A DNA stretch of 64,000 nt, from positions 1,965,001 to 2,029,000 of the forward strand of contig NZ_JAHBAH010000001.1 of assembly GCF_020510425.1 (NCBI RefSeq), written 5' to 3'. This DNA comes from Quatrionicoccus australiensis (GTDB lineage Bacteria; Pseudomonadota; Gammaproteobacteria; Burkholderiales; Rhodocyclaceae). Position 1 is the first letter of the stretch; every line of letters begins with the position of its first letter. The notes below the pieces were generated by a model that did not search any database, had not been told where the DNA came from, and worked only from the letters and a program-made list of their open reading frames with translations. Made by a program: the position numbers and the translations under genes. Positions 9,842-18,720 of this stretch are shown here, piece after piece.

Positions 9842-10741
9842 TTGCCAAAATCGAACGCCCAGCCCAGCCATGCCGCCCTCGGTGCGGGCCTCGCCCTGCT
9901 TGCCGCCTTCGGTTTCTCGATGAAGGCGATCTTCGTCAAGCTGGCCTATCCGTACGGCGTCGACGCGATCACGCTGCTCGCGCTGCGCATGGGATTCGCG
10001 CTGCCGGTCTTTCTCTGGGTCGGGTTGGCCGGCCAGAAAGCCGGCGCCAGCCTCAGCCGCGGCGACTGGGGCAAACTCTTCCTGCTCGGCTGCTGCGGCT
10101 ACTACGGCGCCAGCATTCTCGATTTCCTGGGCCTGTCCTACATCTCGGCCGGGCTCGAGCGCCTGATCCTGTTCACCTACCCAACGCTGACCATCCTGAT
10201 CGGCATACTCTTCCAGGGCAAACCGTTCTCGCGCCGCGAAGGCATTGCCGTCGTGCTCTGCTATTGCGGCATCGGCTTTGCGTTCATGCACGACCTCGGC
10301 CTGAACGAGGCGCGCGATGTCTGGCTCGGCGGCGCGCTGGTCTTCGGCTCCAGCATCTCCTACGCCATCTACCTGTCGGGCAGCGGCCCGATGATCGCCC
10401 GCCTCGGGGCAATGCGCTTCTCGGCGCTGGCGATGTTGATGTCGTCGGCCGTCACCCTGCTGCATTTTGCCCTTGTCCAGCCGTTGACCGCCTTCATCCA
10501 GCCTTGGCCGGTCTACGGCTGGGGTCTGGCGATGGCGGTGTTCGCCACCATCGTGCCGGTTTTTGCCCAATCGGCAGCGATCCGCCGCATCGGCGCCGGC
10601 CAGGCCTCACTCTACGGCATGGTCGGACCGCTGCTCACCATCGCCTTCGGCTGGCTGCTTCTCGACGAGCACATTTCGCTGGCCCAGATGGCCGGTGCCG
10701 CCCTTGTCGTGGTCGGTATCCTGATCGTCAGCCGACGCTGA
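9842..10741 (+). CDS. EamA/DMT family transporter
   Basis: A 299-residue inner-membrane exporter of the drug/metabolite superfamily with ten hydrophobic segments and two EamA repeats (FGFSMKAIFVKLAYPYG near 24; YGMVGPLLTIAFGWLLLDE near 253). The only plausible start is a TTG at 9842, because an in-frame stop lies 24 bases upstream and the next ATG would remove the first membrane helix. Its divergent position suggests control by the LysR protein at 8848. Substrate unknown. Confidence 0.85.
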   Translation: MPKSNAQPSHAALGAGLALLAAFGFSMKAIFVKLAYPYGVDAITLLALRMGFALPVFLWVGLAGQKAGASLSRGDWGKLFLLGCCGYYGASILDFLGLSYISAGLERLILFTYPTLTILIGILFQGKPFSRREGIAVVLCYCGIGFAFMHDLGLNEARDVWLGGALVFGSSISYAIYLSGSGPMIARLGAMRFSALAMLMSSAVTLLHFALVQPLTAFIQPWPVYGWGLAMAVFATIVPVFAQSAAIRRIGAGQASLYGMVGPLLTIAFGWLLLDEHISLAQMAGAALVVVGILIVSRR

Positions 10742-10764
10742 AAAAGGGCGGTAGAATCCGACGC

Positions 10765-11154
10765 ATGATCGGAATTCTACTCATCACCCACGGCAGCTAC
10801 GGCGAGGCTCTCGTCCAGAACGCCTGCCACGTCCTCAACAAGCGCCCGGTCCAGCTCAACCAGCTCGGCGTTGCCGCCCAGGACGATCCGCTCGACCTCC
10901 TGCCGCTGGCCCGCCAGATGCTGCAACTGGTCGATAACGGCAAGGGCGTACTGGTACTCACCGACATCTTCGGCGCCAGCCCGGCCAATCTCGCACTCAA
11001 GCTGCTCGAACCGGGTCGGATTGAAGGCATCGCCGGCGTCAATCTGCCAATGCTGCTGCGCGCCCTGACCTACCGCGACAAGGGCATGGAAACCCTGCTG
11101 ACGCGCGCCACCAGCGGCGGCCGCGACGGCGTCATCAACATGCAGGAATACTGA
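10765..11154 (+). CDS. PTS system EIIA component, mannose/fructose/sorbose type
   Basis: A 129-residue EIIA-Man domain protein. The phosphorylatable histidine is H9 in LLITHGSYGEA, and the motif VLTDIFGASPANLA is typical. No EIIB or EIIC permease gene is nearby, so this EIIA likely acts in a regulatory rather than sugar-transporting phosphorelay with the HPr and EI encoded directly downstream (1-base gap to HPr). The start has no good Shine-Dalgarno; a TAGAAT box lies only 7 bases upstream of the ATG (10752-10757). Confidence 0.92.
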   Translation: MIGILLITHGSYGEALVQNACHVLNKRPVQLNQLGVAAQDDPLDLLPLARQMLQLVDNGKGVLVLTDIFGASPANLALKLLEPGRIEGIAGVNLPMLLRALTYRDKGMETLLTRATSGGRDGVINMQEY

Positions 11155-11155
11155 A

Positions 11156-11425
11156 ATGCAGACCACGGAAGCCGAAATCATCAACAAGCTGGGTTTGCAT
11201 GCCCGCGCCTCCGCCAAGCTGACCCAGCTCGCCGGCAAGTATCAGTGCGAAGTCTGGATGAGCAAGGGCAGCCGCCGCATCAACGCCAAGAGCATCATGG
11301 GCGTGATGATGCTGGCTGCCGGCAAGGGCTCGAAAGTAACGCTGGAAACCGACGGCGCCGACGAGACCGAAGCCATGGCCGCGCTGCTCGCGCTGATTGC
11401 CGACTACTTCGGCGAAGGGGAGTAA
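11156..11425 (+). CDS. ptsH: Phosphocarrier protein HPr
   Basis: An 89-residue HPr. The EI-phosphorylated H15 lies in NKLGLHARAS, and S46 lies in RINAKSIMGVMML, the signature of HPr proteins also phosphorylated by HPr kinase (HprK). It passes phosphate from EI to EIIA. It sits between the EIIA and EI genes with gaps of 1 and 6 bases, so the three are clearly one operon. Confidence 0.96.
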   Translation: MQTTEAEIINKLGLHARASAKLTQLAGKYQCEVWMSKGSRRINAKSIMGVMMLAAGKGSKVTLETDGADETEAMAALLALIADYFGEGE

Positions 11426-11431
11426 GGCGCC

Positions 11432-13174
11432 ATGAGCTTTACCCTGCACGGTCTCGGTGTTTCAGGCGGCATCGCCATCGGTCGGGCGATGCTGATGTCG
11501 CACGCAACGCTGGAAGTATCGCACCTGACCATCGCACCGCGCATGGTCGACAAGGAAATTGCCCGCTTCGAAGCCGCCGTCGCACTGGTCAAGAGCGAAC
11601 TGCTGACCATGAAGGAAACCACCGAGCACGCCCCGGCCGAACTCGCCGCCTTCATCGATATCCACACCATGTTCCTGGAAGACCCGGAGCTGGTCGACAA
11701 GCCGCGCGAGATCATCCGCGAGCGGCGCTGCAATGCCGAGTGGGCGCTGGTGCAGCAGATGGAGCACCTGGTCGGACAGTTCGAACAGTTTGACGACCCC
11801 TACCTGCGCGAGCGCAAGTTCGACGTCGTCCAGGTCGTCGAGCGCGTCATCAAGGAACTGCTCGGCCGCCCCGGCAAGGCGGTGCTCAAACCGGCCAAGG
11901 GCGTCAAGGAAGAAAGCCGCATCGTCGTCGCGCACGATCTGTCGCCGGCCGATGTCATTGCCTTCAAGGACCACCGTTTCGCCTCCTTCATCACCGATGT
12001 CGGCGGCGCCACCTCGCACACCGCCATTCTCGCCCGCAGCTTGGCGATCCCGTCGGTGGTCGGCATGGAGAATGCCCGCTCGCTGATCCGCGACGGCGAA
12101 CAGATCATCGTCGATGGCACGCGCGGCGTCGTCATCGTCAATCCGGACCCGCGCGTCCTTGAAGAATACCTGCTGCGCAAGAACCAGATCGAGCTTGAGC
12201 GCTCCAAGCTCAAGCGCCTGATTACCGCCAAGTCGCAGACCCTCGACGGCGTGGACGTGCAATTGTTCGCCAACATCGAGCTGCCGGGCGACGTGCCGAT
12301 TTCGCTCGCCGCCGGCGCCGAGGGCATCGGTCTGTTCCGTACCGAATTCCTCTTCCTCGACCGTGGCGACATGCCGGACGAGCAGGAACAGTTCGAGGCC
12401 TACAAGAAGGTGGTCAAGGGCATGGCCGGCCGCCCGGTCACCATCCGTACCTTCGACCTCGGCAACGACAAGGACATCCGTCCCGACAACAACGCCAACG
12501 ACCGCGTGCACACCAACCCGGCACTGGGTCGCCGTGCCATCCGCCTGTCCCTGGCCGAGCCGCGCATGTTCCAGACGCAGTTGCGGGCCATCCTGCGCGC
12601 CTCGAAATACGGTCCGATCAAGCTGCTCATCCCGATGCTGGCGCACGCCCACGAGATCGACCAGACGCTGGCCGCGCTCGAGCAGGCCAAATCCAGCCTG
12701 CGCGGCGAGAAAATCAGCTTCGACGAGAACATCCAGGTCGGCGGCATGATCGAGATTCCGGCCGCCGCCCTGGCGGTCGGCCTGTTCCTGCGCCGCCTCG
12801 ACTTCCTGTCGATCGGCACCAACGACCTGATCCAGTACACCCTGGCGATCGACCGTTCCGACGAACAGGTCGCCAGCCTCTACGACCCGCTGCACCCGGC
12901 GGTGCTGATGCTGATCGCGCATACGCTGGCGAGCGCCGAAAAGGTCGGCATCCCGGTTTCGGTGTGCGGCGAAATGGCCGGCGATACCGCGCTGACCCGC
13001 CTGCTGCTCGGCATGGGCCTGCGCATTTTCTCGATGCACCCGTCGCAGATCCTGCAAGTCAAGAGTCACGTCCTCAAATCCGAAGTCAACGAGCTCACCC
13101 CCGCAGTACGCCGCATGCTCCGCCTCGACGAGCCGGCCAAGTTGCGCGAAGCGCTTGAAAAACTCAATAGCTGA
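11432..13174 (+). CDS. ptsI: Phosphoenolpyruvate-protein phosphotransferase (enzyme I)
   Basis: A 580-residue EI that takes phosphate from PEP and passes it to HPr. The active histidine is H196 in GGATSHTAILARS. The PEP-binding barrel shows FLFLDRGDMPDE, LGRRAIRLSL, FLSIGTNDLIQYTLAIDR and the catalytic cysteine stretch VSVCGEMAGD. Length is normal for the family (about 575). It is the third gene of the compact PTS operon; the PhnD-like gene starts nine bases after its stop and may be co-transcribed. Confidence 0.97.
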   Translation: MSFTLHGLGVSGGIAIGRAMLMSHATLEVSHLTIAPRMVDKEIARFEAAVALVKSELLTMKETTEHAPAELAAFIDIHTMFLEDPELVDKPREIIRERRCNAEWALVQQMEHLVGQFEQFDDPYLRERKFDVVQVVERVIKELLGRPGKAVLKPAKGVKEESRIVVAHDLSPADVIAFKDHRFASFITDVGGATSHTAILARSLAIPSVVGMENARSLIRDGEQIIVDGTRGVVIVNPDPRVLEEYLLRKNQIELERSKLKRLITAKSQTLDGVDVQLFANIELPGDVPISLAAGAEGIGLFRTEFLFLDRGDMPDEQEQFEAYKKVVKGMAGRPVTIRTFDLGNDKDIRPDNNANDRVHTNPALGRRAIRLSLAEPRMFQTQLRAILRASKYGPIKLLIPMLAHAHEIDQTLAALEQAKSSLRGEKISFDENIQVGGMIEIPAAALAVGLFLRRLDFLSIGTNDLIQYTLAIDRSDEQVASLYDPLHPAVLMLIAHTLASAEKVGIPVSVCGEMAGDTALTRLLLGMGLRIFSMHPSQILQVKSHVLKSEVNELTPAVRRMLRLDEPAKLREALEKLNS

Positions 13175-13183
13175 GTCATCACC

Positions 13184-14011
13184 ATGCATACCAAGAAAAT
13201 ATTCGGGCTGCTCCTGCTCTCAGCCAGCCTATTTACTTCCACCGCCCATGCCCAGGGCAACACCTTCAAGGTCGGCATTGCACCGCACACCAGCGCCCGG
13301 GTAATTCTCGAAATGTACCAGCCGCTACGCCACCATCTCGAGCGCACCCTGGGTCAGCCGGTCGACATCCAGACCGCACCCGACTTCACGGAATTCGGGC
13401 GCCGTGCGTTGAACCAGGAATACGACATTGCCGTCACGACCGGTCACCAGGCGCGTCTCTACCAGACCGACGCCGGCTATCTGCCGCTGCTCACCTACAA
13501 GGCCGATTTCAAGGCCGTCGCCCTGGTGGCAAAGGACAACAAGTACCGCAAGCCGAGCGATCTTAACGGTGCAACCGTGCTCGCCCTGTCACCCACCTCG
13601 CTGGTTTCACTGTGGGGCGTGCGCTGGCTGAAAAGCAACAACATCAAGGAGTTGACCGTGCGTTACGTGTCGGCGGCCGACAGCGTCAGCCGCCAGGTGC
13701 TGGCCGGCGATGCCGCGCTGGCCTTCACCTCGCTGGCCAACTTCCAGAAACTTCCGGCCGAGCAGCAGGAGGCGCTGCGCATCGTGGCCGAAAGCGAGGC
13801 CATGGCCGGCCGCGTCTATCTGCTCAACAAGCGGCAGAGCGGTCAGCAAGCCAAGGTCGAAGCGGCCTTGTGGTCATTCGCCGACTCGGAAGAGGGCCGC
13901 AAATATTTTGAGCAGAACAAGCTGGAAGGCTATCGCAAGCTGCGTCCGAAAGAACTCGAAGCGATGGAACCCTACGCGGCGGAAACCCGGCAGATTCTCA
14001 AGGGCAAATGA
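13184..14011 (+). CDS. PhnD-like periplasmic substrate-binding protein
   Basis: A 275-residue exported protein with a signal peptide ending near THAQG (about residue 26) and the fold of phosphate/phosphite/phosphonate-type ABC binding proteins (VGIAPHTSARVILEMYQPL, then NQEYDIAVTTGHQARLYQ). No ABC permease or ATPase gene is adjacent. Instead its TGA overlaps the ATG of a hybrid histidine kinase (ATGA), so it most likely serves as the periplasmic ligand-sensing partner of that kinase. The ligand cannot be inferred. Confidence 0.83.
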   Translation: MHTKKIFGLLLLSASLFTSTAHAQGNTFKVGIAPHTSARVILEMYQPLRHHLERTLGQPVDIQTAPDFTEFGRRALNQEYDIAVTTGHQARLYQTDAGYLPLLTYKADFKAVALVAKDNKYRKPSDLNGATVLALSPTSLVSLWGVRWLKSNNIKELTVRYVSAADSVSRQVLAGDAALAFTSLANFQKLPAEQQEALRIVAESEAMAGRVYLLNKRQSGQQAKVEAALWSFADSEEGRKYFEQNKLEGYRKLRPKELEAMEPYAAETRQILKGK

Positions 14012-15927
14012 TGCATTTCCTCCCCCTGCATACGGTTCGGGGAAAACTGCTGCTCGTGGCCATTGCCGTCGAAGCGCTGATGCTGACGCTGCTAGTCGCC
14101 AACAGCCTGCGCCTGCTCACCGACAACATGGGCACCCAGGCCAAGGTACATGCCGAGCAGATCGCGCCGGTGCTGATCGCCGCCATCGTCGCGCCGCTCG
14201 CCCAGCGCGATTACGCGACCGTGCAGGCCGTACTCGACGAGAGTTCGGCAGTCGATGGCATCGACTACGTTGCCGTCACCGATATCAGCGGCAAACGCCT
14301 GGCCAGCAGTGGCTGGCCGGCCGATCAGGACCTGCCGCTGCCGGACCAGGAATTCCGTCTCTTCGACAACGAAAAGGCGTCGCCACGCTATGACGTGATG
14401 ATTCCGGTCGACGCCTATGGCCAGAAACTCGCCATCCTGCATTTCGGCCTCAGTCTCAAACAGATCATCCAGGCACACGGCCAGCTGTTCAAGCAGGGAG
14501 TCGGCATCGCGCTGCTCGAAATCATTCTCTCGGCAGGACTGATGGCCCTGCTCGGTTATTTCCTGACCCGCCACCTGAGTGCGCTGACCCTGGCCAGCCG
14601 GGCAGTCGCCGCCGGCAACCTGACGCCGCCGCCGGTGCCGGAAGGCAATGACGAGGTCGGGCGCCTGGGTGCGACCTTCAATGCGATGTCGCGCGCCATC
14701 GCCGAACGGATTCGCGAGCTGACCGAAGCGCGCGACGAGGAAAAGCGCCTGGCCCAGGCCGCCGAAGCCGGTGCCCGCGAAAAAACCGCTTTCCTGGCCA
14801 CCGTCAGCCACGAAATCCGCACACCGATGAACGGCATTCTCGGCATGACCGATTTGGCCCTATCCACCGAGTTGACCGCCGAGCAGCGCGAATACCTGAC
14901 CTGGGTCAAGCTGTCGGGCGAAAGCCTGCTGCGCGTGCTCAACGACATCCTCGATTTCTCCAAGATCGATGCCGGCCAGCTTGGCGTCGAAGCGGTCTCG
15001 CTCAACCTGACTGAAATGCTCGACAGCATGGTCGGAATCTACTCGGCCCAGGCCAGCGAAAAAGGTCTGTCGCTTGGCTGGCAGGCCGACAACACGCTGC
15101 CCGGACAGGTCGTCAGCGACCCGGTGCGCTTGCGGCAAATACTGAGCAATCTGGTTGGCAACGCCCTGAAATTCACCGAGCACGGCAGTGTCAGCATCAA
15201 GGTTCGGGCTGAACCGCTGGCAACGGTCGACGCGCTGGAACTGCACTTTTCCGTCGTCGACACCGGCATCGGCATTCCGGGCAACAAGCAGGAAATGATC
15301 TTTGCCCCGTTTTCCCAGGCGGAGAGCTCAACCACGCGCAAGTACGGCGGCACCGGCCTCGGCCTGGCGATTGTCAGCCGCCTGGTCAAGCTGCTCGGCG
15401 GCGAAATCGATGTCGTCAGCCAGCCCGGCCAGGGCAGCACTTTCCACTTTTCGATCTGCTGCCGGCTGACCGAAACGCCACACACCGCGGCCAGCACTCC
15501 GACGATCACATCGTTGCCGAACCACAGCCTGGCCGGCAAAAAAATCCTTCTCGTCGAAGACACACCGGTCAACCAGATCCTCGGCAAGAAATTGCTCGCA
15601 AAATTCGGGTGTGAAGTCATCCTTGCCGAAGATGGACTACAGGCACTGGCCGCCTGTGCGGCCGAGCAGTTCGACCTGGTCCTGATGGACATGCAGATGC
15701 CCAACATGGACGGCCTCGAAGCGACCCGCCAGCTACGCGTGCGGGAAAGCGAATCCGGCCGGCCGCGCCTGCCGATCATCGCACTCACCGCCAATGCCAT
15801 GAGCGCCGACCGCGACAACTGCCTGGCCGCCGGCATGGACGATTTCATCGCCAAGCCCTTCCGCGCCGATAACATGCTGGAAGTCATCCACCGCCACTGC
15901 AGCCCCGACGATCAGGCGCAAGCCTGA
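14008..15927 (+). CDS. Hybrid sensor histidine kinase/response regulator
   Basis: A 639-residue membrane kinase. Order: membrane helix (about 12-32), periplasmic domain (about 33-165), second membrane helix (about 166-190), HAMP (about 190-245), HisKA with H268 in [12 protein letters not shown], HATPase_c (N box [10 protein letters not shown]1 DTGIGIP, G2 GGTGLGLAI), then a receiver domain with D561 in [12 protein letters not shown]. There is no Hpt domain or DNA-binding output, so phosphate must leave to partners elsewhere. It is translationally coupled to the PhnD-like protein. Confidence 0.93.
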   Translation: MMHFLPLHTVRGKLLLVAIAVEALMLTLLVANSLRLLTDNMGTQAKVHAEQIAPVLIAAIVAPLAQRDYATVQAVLDESSAVDGIDYVAVTDISGKRLASSGWPADQDLPLPDQEFRLFDNEKASPRYDVMIPVDAYGQKLAILHFGLSLKQIIQAHGQLFKQGVGIALLEIILSAGLMALLGYFLTRHLSALTLASRAVAAGNLTPPPVPEGNDEVGRLGATFNAMSRAIAERIRELTEARDEEKRLAQAAEAGAREKTAFLATVSHEIRTPMNGILGMTDLALSTELTAEQREYLTWVKLSGESLLRVLNDILDFSKIDAGQLGVEAVSLNLTEMLDSMVGIYSAQASEKGLSLGWQADNTLPGQVVSDPVRLRQILSNLVGNALKFTEHGSVSIKVRAEPLATVDALELHFSVVDTGIGIPGNKQEMIFAPFSQAESSTTRKYGGTGLGLAIVSRLVKLLGGEIDVVSQPGQGSTFHFSICCRLTETPHTAASTPTITSLPNHSLAGKKILLVEDTPVNQILGKKLLAKFGCEVILAEDGLQALAACAAEQFDLVLMDMQMPNMDGLEATRQLRVRESESGRPRLPIIALTANAMSADRDNCLAAGMDDFIAKPFRADNMLEVIHRHCSPDDQAQA

Positions 15928-15936
15928 TCCCAGCGG

Positions 15937-16347
15937 TCAACGCGCCGGATCGGTCAGAAATGCAATCTTGACGATGTGGGCGCGCTGCGCCGCGGCCATC
16001 ACGTCAGCCACCTTTTCGTAGCGCACGCCGCGATCGGCGCGCAGGTGCAGTTCCGGCTGGCGCGCACTGGCTTCGGCGAAGCGGGCATCGAGATCGGCCC
16101 GCGCCATGGCCGCGCCATCCCAGAAAATATTGCCGTCGGCATCGATCGCCAGCTGGATGACGACCGGCTTGTCTTCCAGCTTGGTCGCGCTGACCTGCGG
16201 CAGGTCGATCGGCACCGCCTGGTGAAAGAGCGGCGCGGTGATGATGAAGATGACGAGCAGGACGAGCATCACGTCGACCAGCGGCGTCGTGTTGATCTCG
16301 GCCATCGGCTGGCCACTGCTGCTCTCGTCGAAGCTGCCGAATGCCAT
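15937..16347 (-). CDS. exbD: Biopolymer transport protein ExbD/TolR
   Basis: A 136-residue protein with a short cytoplasmic N-terminus, one membrane helix containing the conserved aspartate (NTTPLVDVMLVLLVIFI, D24), and a periplasmic domain. With ExbB it forms the proton-driven motor that energises TonB. It follows exbB by three bases. Confidence 0.94.
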   Translation of the reverse strand: MAFGSFDESSSGQPMAEINTTPLVDVMLVLLVIFIITAPLFHQAVPIDLPQVSATKLEDKPVVIQLAIDADGNIFWDGAAMARADLDARFAEASARQPELHLRADRGVRYEKVADVMAAAQRAHIVKIAFLTDPAR

Positions 16348-16350
16348 GGC

Positions 16351-17085
16351 TCAGCCCTGCCGGTTGCCGCGCGCGGCGTCGAGACTGACCAGGTTGGCAT
16401 TGCCGCCAACGCGCACGCCGGTCGTCAGGTAGGCATGCAGGTCGTGCGCGAAGCCGTCGAGTTGCACCGCGACCAGGCGATTGGCGCGGGTGAACGCGTT
16501 GTAGGCGAGCACCGCCGGAATCGCGACAAACAGGCCGGCGGCGGTCATGATCAGCGCCTCGCCAACCGGCCCGGCGACCTTGTCGAGTACCACCTGCGTC
16601 GCGCCGGACAGGCTGACCAGCGCGTGGTAGATGCCCCACACCGTACCGAACAGGCCGATGAAGGGAGCAGTCGAGCCGACTGAAGCGAGAAAGGTCAGGC
16701 CACGCTCGTTGCGGGCCTGGGTATTGACGATGTGCGAGCGCATCGCCCGCGTCACGAACTCGCTGGCATTGACGCCGGCGCCGATGCCGCGCGCCGCATT
16801 CTGCTGGTGCGCCTGGGCGGCATGCGCGCCAGTCAGCGCCAGACCGGAAAACACACCGGAGACATCGTCGCGGCGCAAACCTTCGAGTGCCTCGGGCAGG
16901 GAATCGGCATTCCAGAACCCGCTCAGCGCCCGCTCCTGCAGCCGCGAAGCCCGCCACAAGGACATCAGCTTGCTGACGATCACCGACCAGGAGGCCAGCG
17001 ACAACAGCGCCAGAATGACTGCCGTGGTGTGGGTGACCAGATCGCCCTGCCCCCAGAAGTGGGCCAGGCCCATTTGCGATTCCAT
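16351..17085 (-). CDS. exbB: MotA/TolQ/ExbB proton channel family protein
   Basis: A 244-residue inner-membrane protein with three membrane segments (about 20-40, 135-160 and 175-200). The family core LTFLASVGSTAPFIGLFGTV and the third helix GEALIMTAAGLFVAIPAVLAYN are well preserved. It forms the pentameric channel of the TonB system and sits between tonB and exbD on the minus strand. Confidence 0.94.
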   Translation of the reverse strand: MESQMGLAHFWGQGDLVTHTTAVILALLSLASWSVIVSKLMSLWRASRLQERALSGFWNADSLPEALEGLRRDDVSGVFSGLALTGAHAAQAHQQNAARGIGAGVNASEFVTRAMRSHIVNTQARNERGLTFLASVGSTAPFIGLFGTVWGIYHALVSLSGATQVVLDKVAGPVGEALIMTAAGLFVAIPAVLAYNAFTRANRLVAVQLDGFAHDLHAYLTTGVRVGGNANLVSLDAARGNRQG

Positions 17086-17098
17086 GCTTTTCCTTTCC

Positions 17099-17779
17099 TT
17101 ACTCTAGCGCGAAGGTGACCGGCACGATCACCGAGGATTCAACTGCTTCGTCGCCGCGCCGGGCCGGCACGAAGCGCCAGCGCGTCACGGCATCGAGCGC
17201 CGCCGTGTCCAGACGGCTGAAACCGCTGGAACGCGACACCGCCACATCCAGCGCCGCGCCTTGCGGGCTGACCCGGACCTTCAACAAAACCTTGCCCTCT
17301 TCGCCATTGCGCCGCGAAATTGCCGGATACACCGGCTTCGGATTATGCAGGTAATCGGCATCGAAACGGGCTGCGACAACGGCAACCGGCGCCGGCGGCG
17401 CAATCACCGGCGGCGCGGGCGGGGCCGGTGGCTGTGGCGCGACAACAAAGGTCGCCGGCGCTGCCATCGGCGTTTCGACAGCAAGGACCGGCGCCGCCTG
17501 CACCGGCTTGTGCACCTGCGGCACCGCCTTCGGTGGCGGCGGCAAGGGGCGGGCCGGCAGATCGGGCTTGCGTTCCTCGAGCATGGGCAGGAGGCGGACG
17601 CTGATGCTGGTCGGCAACTCGACCAGTTCGTTCTTCACCGAGACATAAAGCGCCGCGTAGAGCAGCAGCAGATGCAGCGCCAGCACGACCAGCCCGTTGA
17701 TCAGGCGTTCGCCGGGCGTCGCCTTGACTTCGGAACGATCCAGCGGGGGCAGCGAAACGGCAGTCACGGTAGCGGGCAA
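17099..17779 (-). CDS. tonB: Energy transducer TonB
   Basis: A 226-residue TonB. It has a cytoplasmic N-terminus, one membrane anchor (about 24-46), a proline/alanine-rich periplasmic spacer (about 65-135) and a C-terminal TonB domain (about 140-225: NPKPVYPAISRRNGEEGKV, DAVTRWRFVPAR). It transmits energy from ExbBD to outer-membrane receptors. The start is uncertain: I give the TTG at 17779, but a GTG at 17767 would shorten it by four residues, and neither has a clear Shine-Dalgarno. No TonB-dependent receptor is encoded in this window. Confidence 0.9.
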   Translation of the reverse strand: MPATVTAVSLPPLDRSEVKATPGERLINGLVVLALHLLLLYAALYVSVKNELVELPTSISVRLLPMLEERKPDLPARPLPPPPKAVPQVHKPVQAAPVLAVETPMAAPATFVVAPQPPAPPAPPVIAPPAPVAVVAARFDADYLHNPKPVYPAISRRNGEEGKVLLKVRVSPQGAALDVAVSRSSGFSRLDTAALDAVTRWRFVPARRGDEAVESSVIVPVTFALE

Positions 17780-17940
17780 TCGGTGAAATGAACAAAACCC
17801 GGCCAGGCCGGGATCCGGGGCAGGCCGATTCTAAGGGGTCGAAGCCAAGCAACGGGTGTGGCAAATTGTCGCAGAAAACAGCGGGCCGGCGCACCCCGGC
17901 AAATCCGTAGAAAAACTCGGATCGGCTCGCCGCTGGCCGG

Positions 17941-17990
17941 GAAAAATGCGCTTTTTTGCCGGTCGACCGCTGGCGCGCGGAAGACCGGCC
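17941..17990 (+). repeat. Dispersed intergenic repeat, copy A
   Basis: This stretch between tonB and ribE has an A-run, a T-run (TTTTTT at 17952-17957) and the core CCGGTCGACCGCT (17959-17971), and closes with GACCGGCC, which pairs back to the core. It aligns with the elements at 24862, 40955 and 56253. It does not look like a terminator of ribE, because the T-run is on the wrong side of the stem. Confidence 0.5.
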
Positions 17991-17998
17991 ACCTTGCC

Positions 17999-18595
17999 TC
18001 AGTCCGCCTTGTCGGCGCTGAGCAGGCGCTCGCAGTAGCGGGCGAGCAGGTCGATCTCGAGATTGACCCGGCTGCCCGCCTGCAGGTACTGCAGCGTGGT
18101 GTTTTCCAGCGTGTGCGGGATCAGGTTGATGGTGAAGTCAGTGCCATTCACGTCATTGGTCGTCAGGCTGGTGCCATTGACGGTGATCGAGCCCTTGCGT
18201 GCAATGAACTTGGCGATGTCTTTCGGGGCGCGGATTTCGAGCAGGCGGTTATCGCCGACCGGGTCGAAGCGCAGCACTTCGCCGACGCCGTCGACGTGAC
18301 CGGAAACCAGGTGGCCGCCGATGACATCGTTCAAACGCAGGGCTTTTTCCAGGTTGACCGGGCCGGGCGCGTCGAGGCCGACGGTACAGGACAGCGTCTC
18401 GGGCGAGACATCGACCATGAACTGATTGCCTTCGCGGGCAACCACGGTCAGGCAGACGCCGTTGTGGGCGATCGAGTCGCCGAACTGGACTTCGCCGAGG
18501 TCGAGCTTGCCGGCGTCGACGGTCAGGCGGTAGCCGACTTCGCGCGGCGTCAGATGGGTGATGCGGCCAACCGCCGCGATGATTCCAGAGAACAT
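17999..18595 (-). CDS. ribE: Riboflavin synthase, alpha subunit
   Basis: A 198-residue protein made of two lumazine-binding repeats, starting with the diagnostic MFSGIIAAVG. The first repeat has SIAHNGVCLTV and the second GSITVNGTSLT. It converts two molecules of 6,7-dimethyl-8-ribityllumazine into riboflavin and the pyrimidinedione. The start is the ATG at 18593-18595; the frame stays open upstream but without family sequence. It is monocistronic here; no FMN riboswitch is visible upstream. Confidence 0.96.
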   Translation of the reverse strand: MFSGIIAAVGRITHLTPREVGYRLTVDAGKLDLGEVQFGDSIAHNGVCLTVVAREGNQFMVDVSPETLSCTVGLDAPGPVNLEKALRLNDVIGGHLVSGHVDGVGEVLRFDPVGDNRLLEIRAPKDIAKFIARKGSITVNGTSLTTNDVNGTDFTINLIPHTLENTTLQYLQAGSRVNLEIDLLARYCERLLSADKAD

Positions 18596-18720
18596 GGCAG
18601 AACCTGTTGTGCAGAAAACGCCGACTTTAGCATGAGGCATGGCGCTGGCGACTTGCGGGAAAAGCCGGCAGGGCATACTGTTTTCACCTTTACAGAATAA
18701 ATTCACCATAGGGAGACAAA

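Noticed and set aside
11462..13189. A 575-codon frame on the minus strand opposite ptsI
   Set aside because: Antisense shadow of a highly conserved gene.
18596..18720. FMN riboswitch upstream of ribE
   Set aside because: The region is too short and lacks the conserved RFN-element helices.
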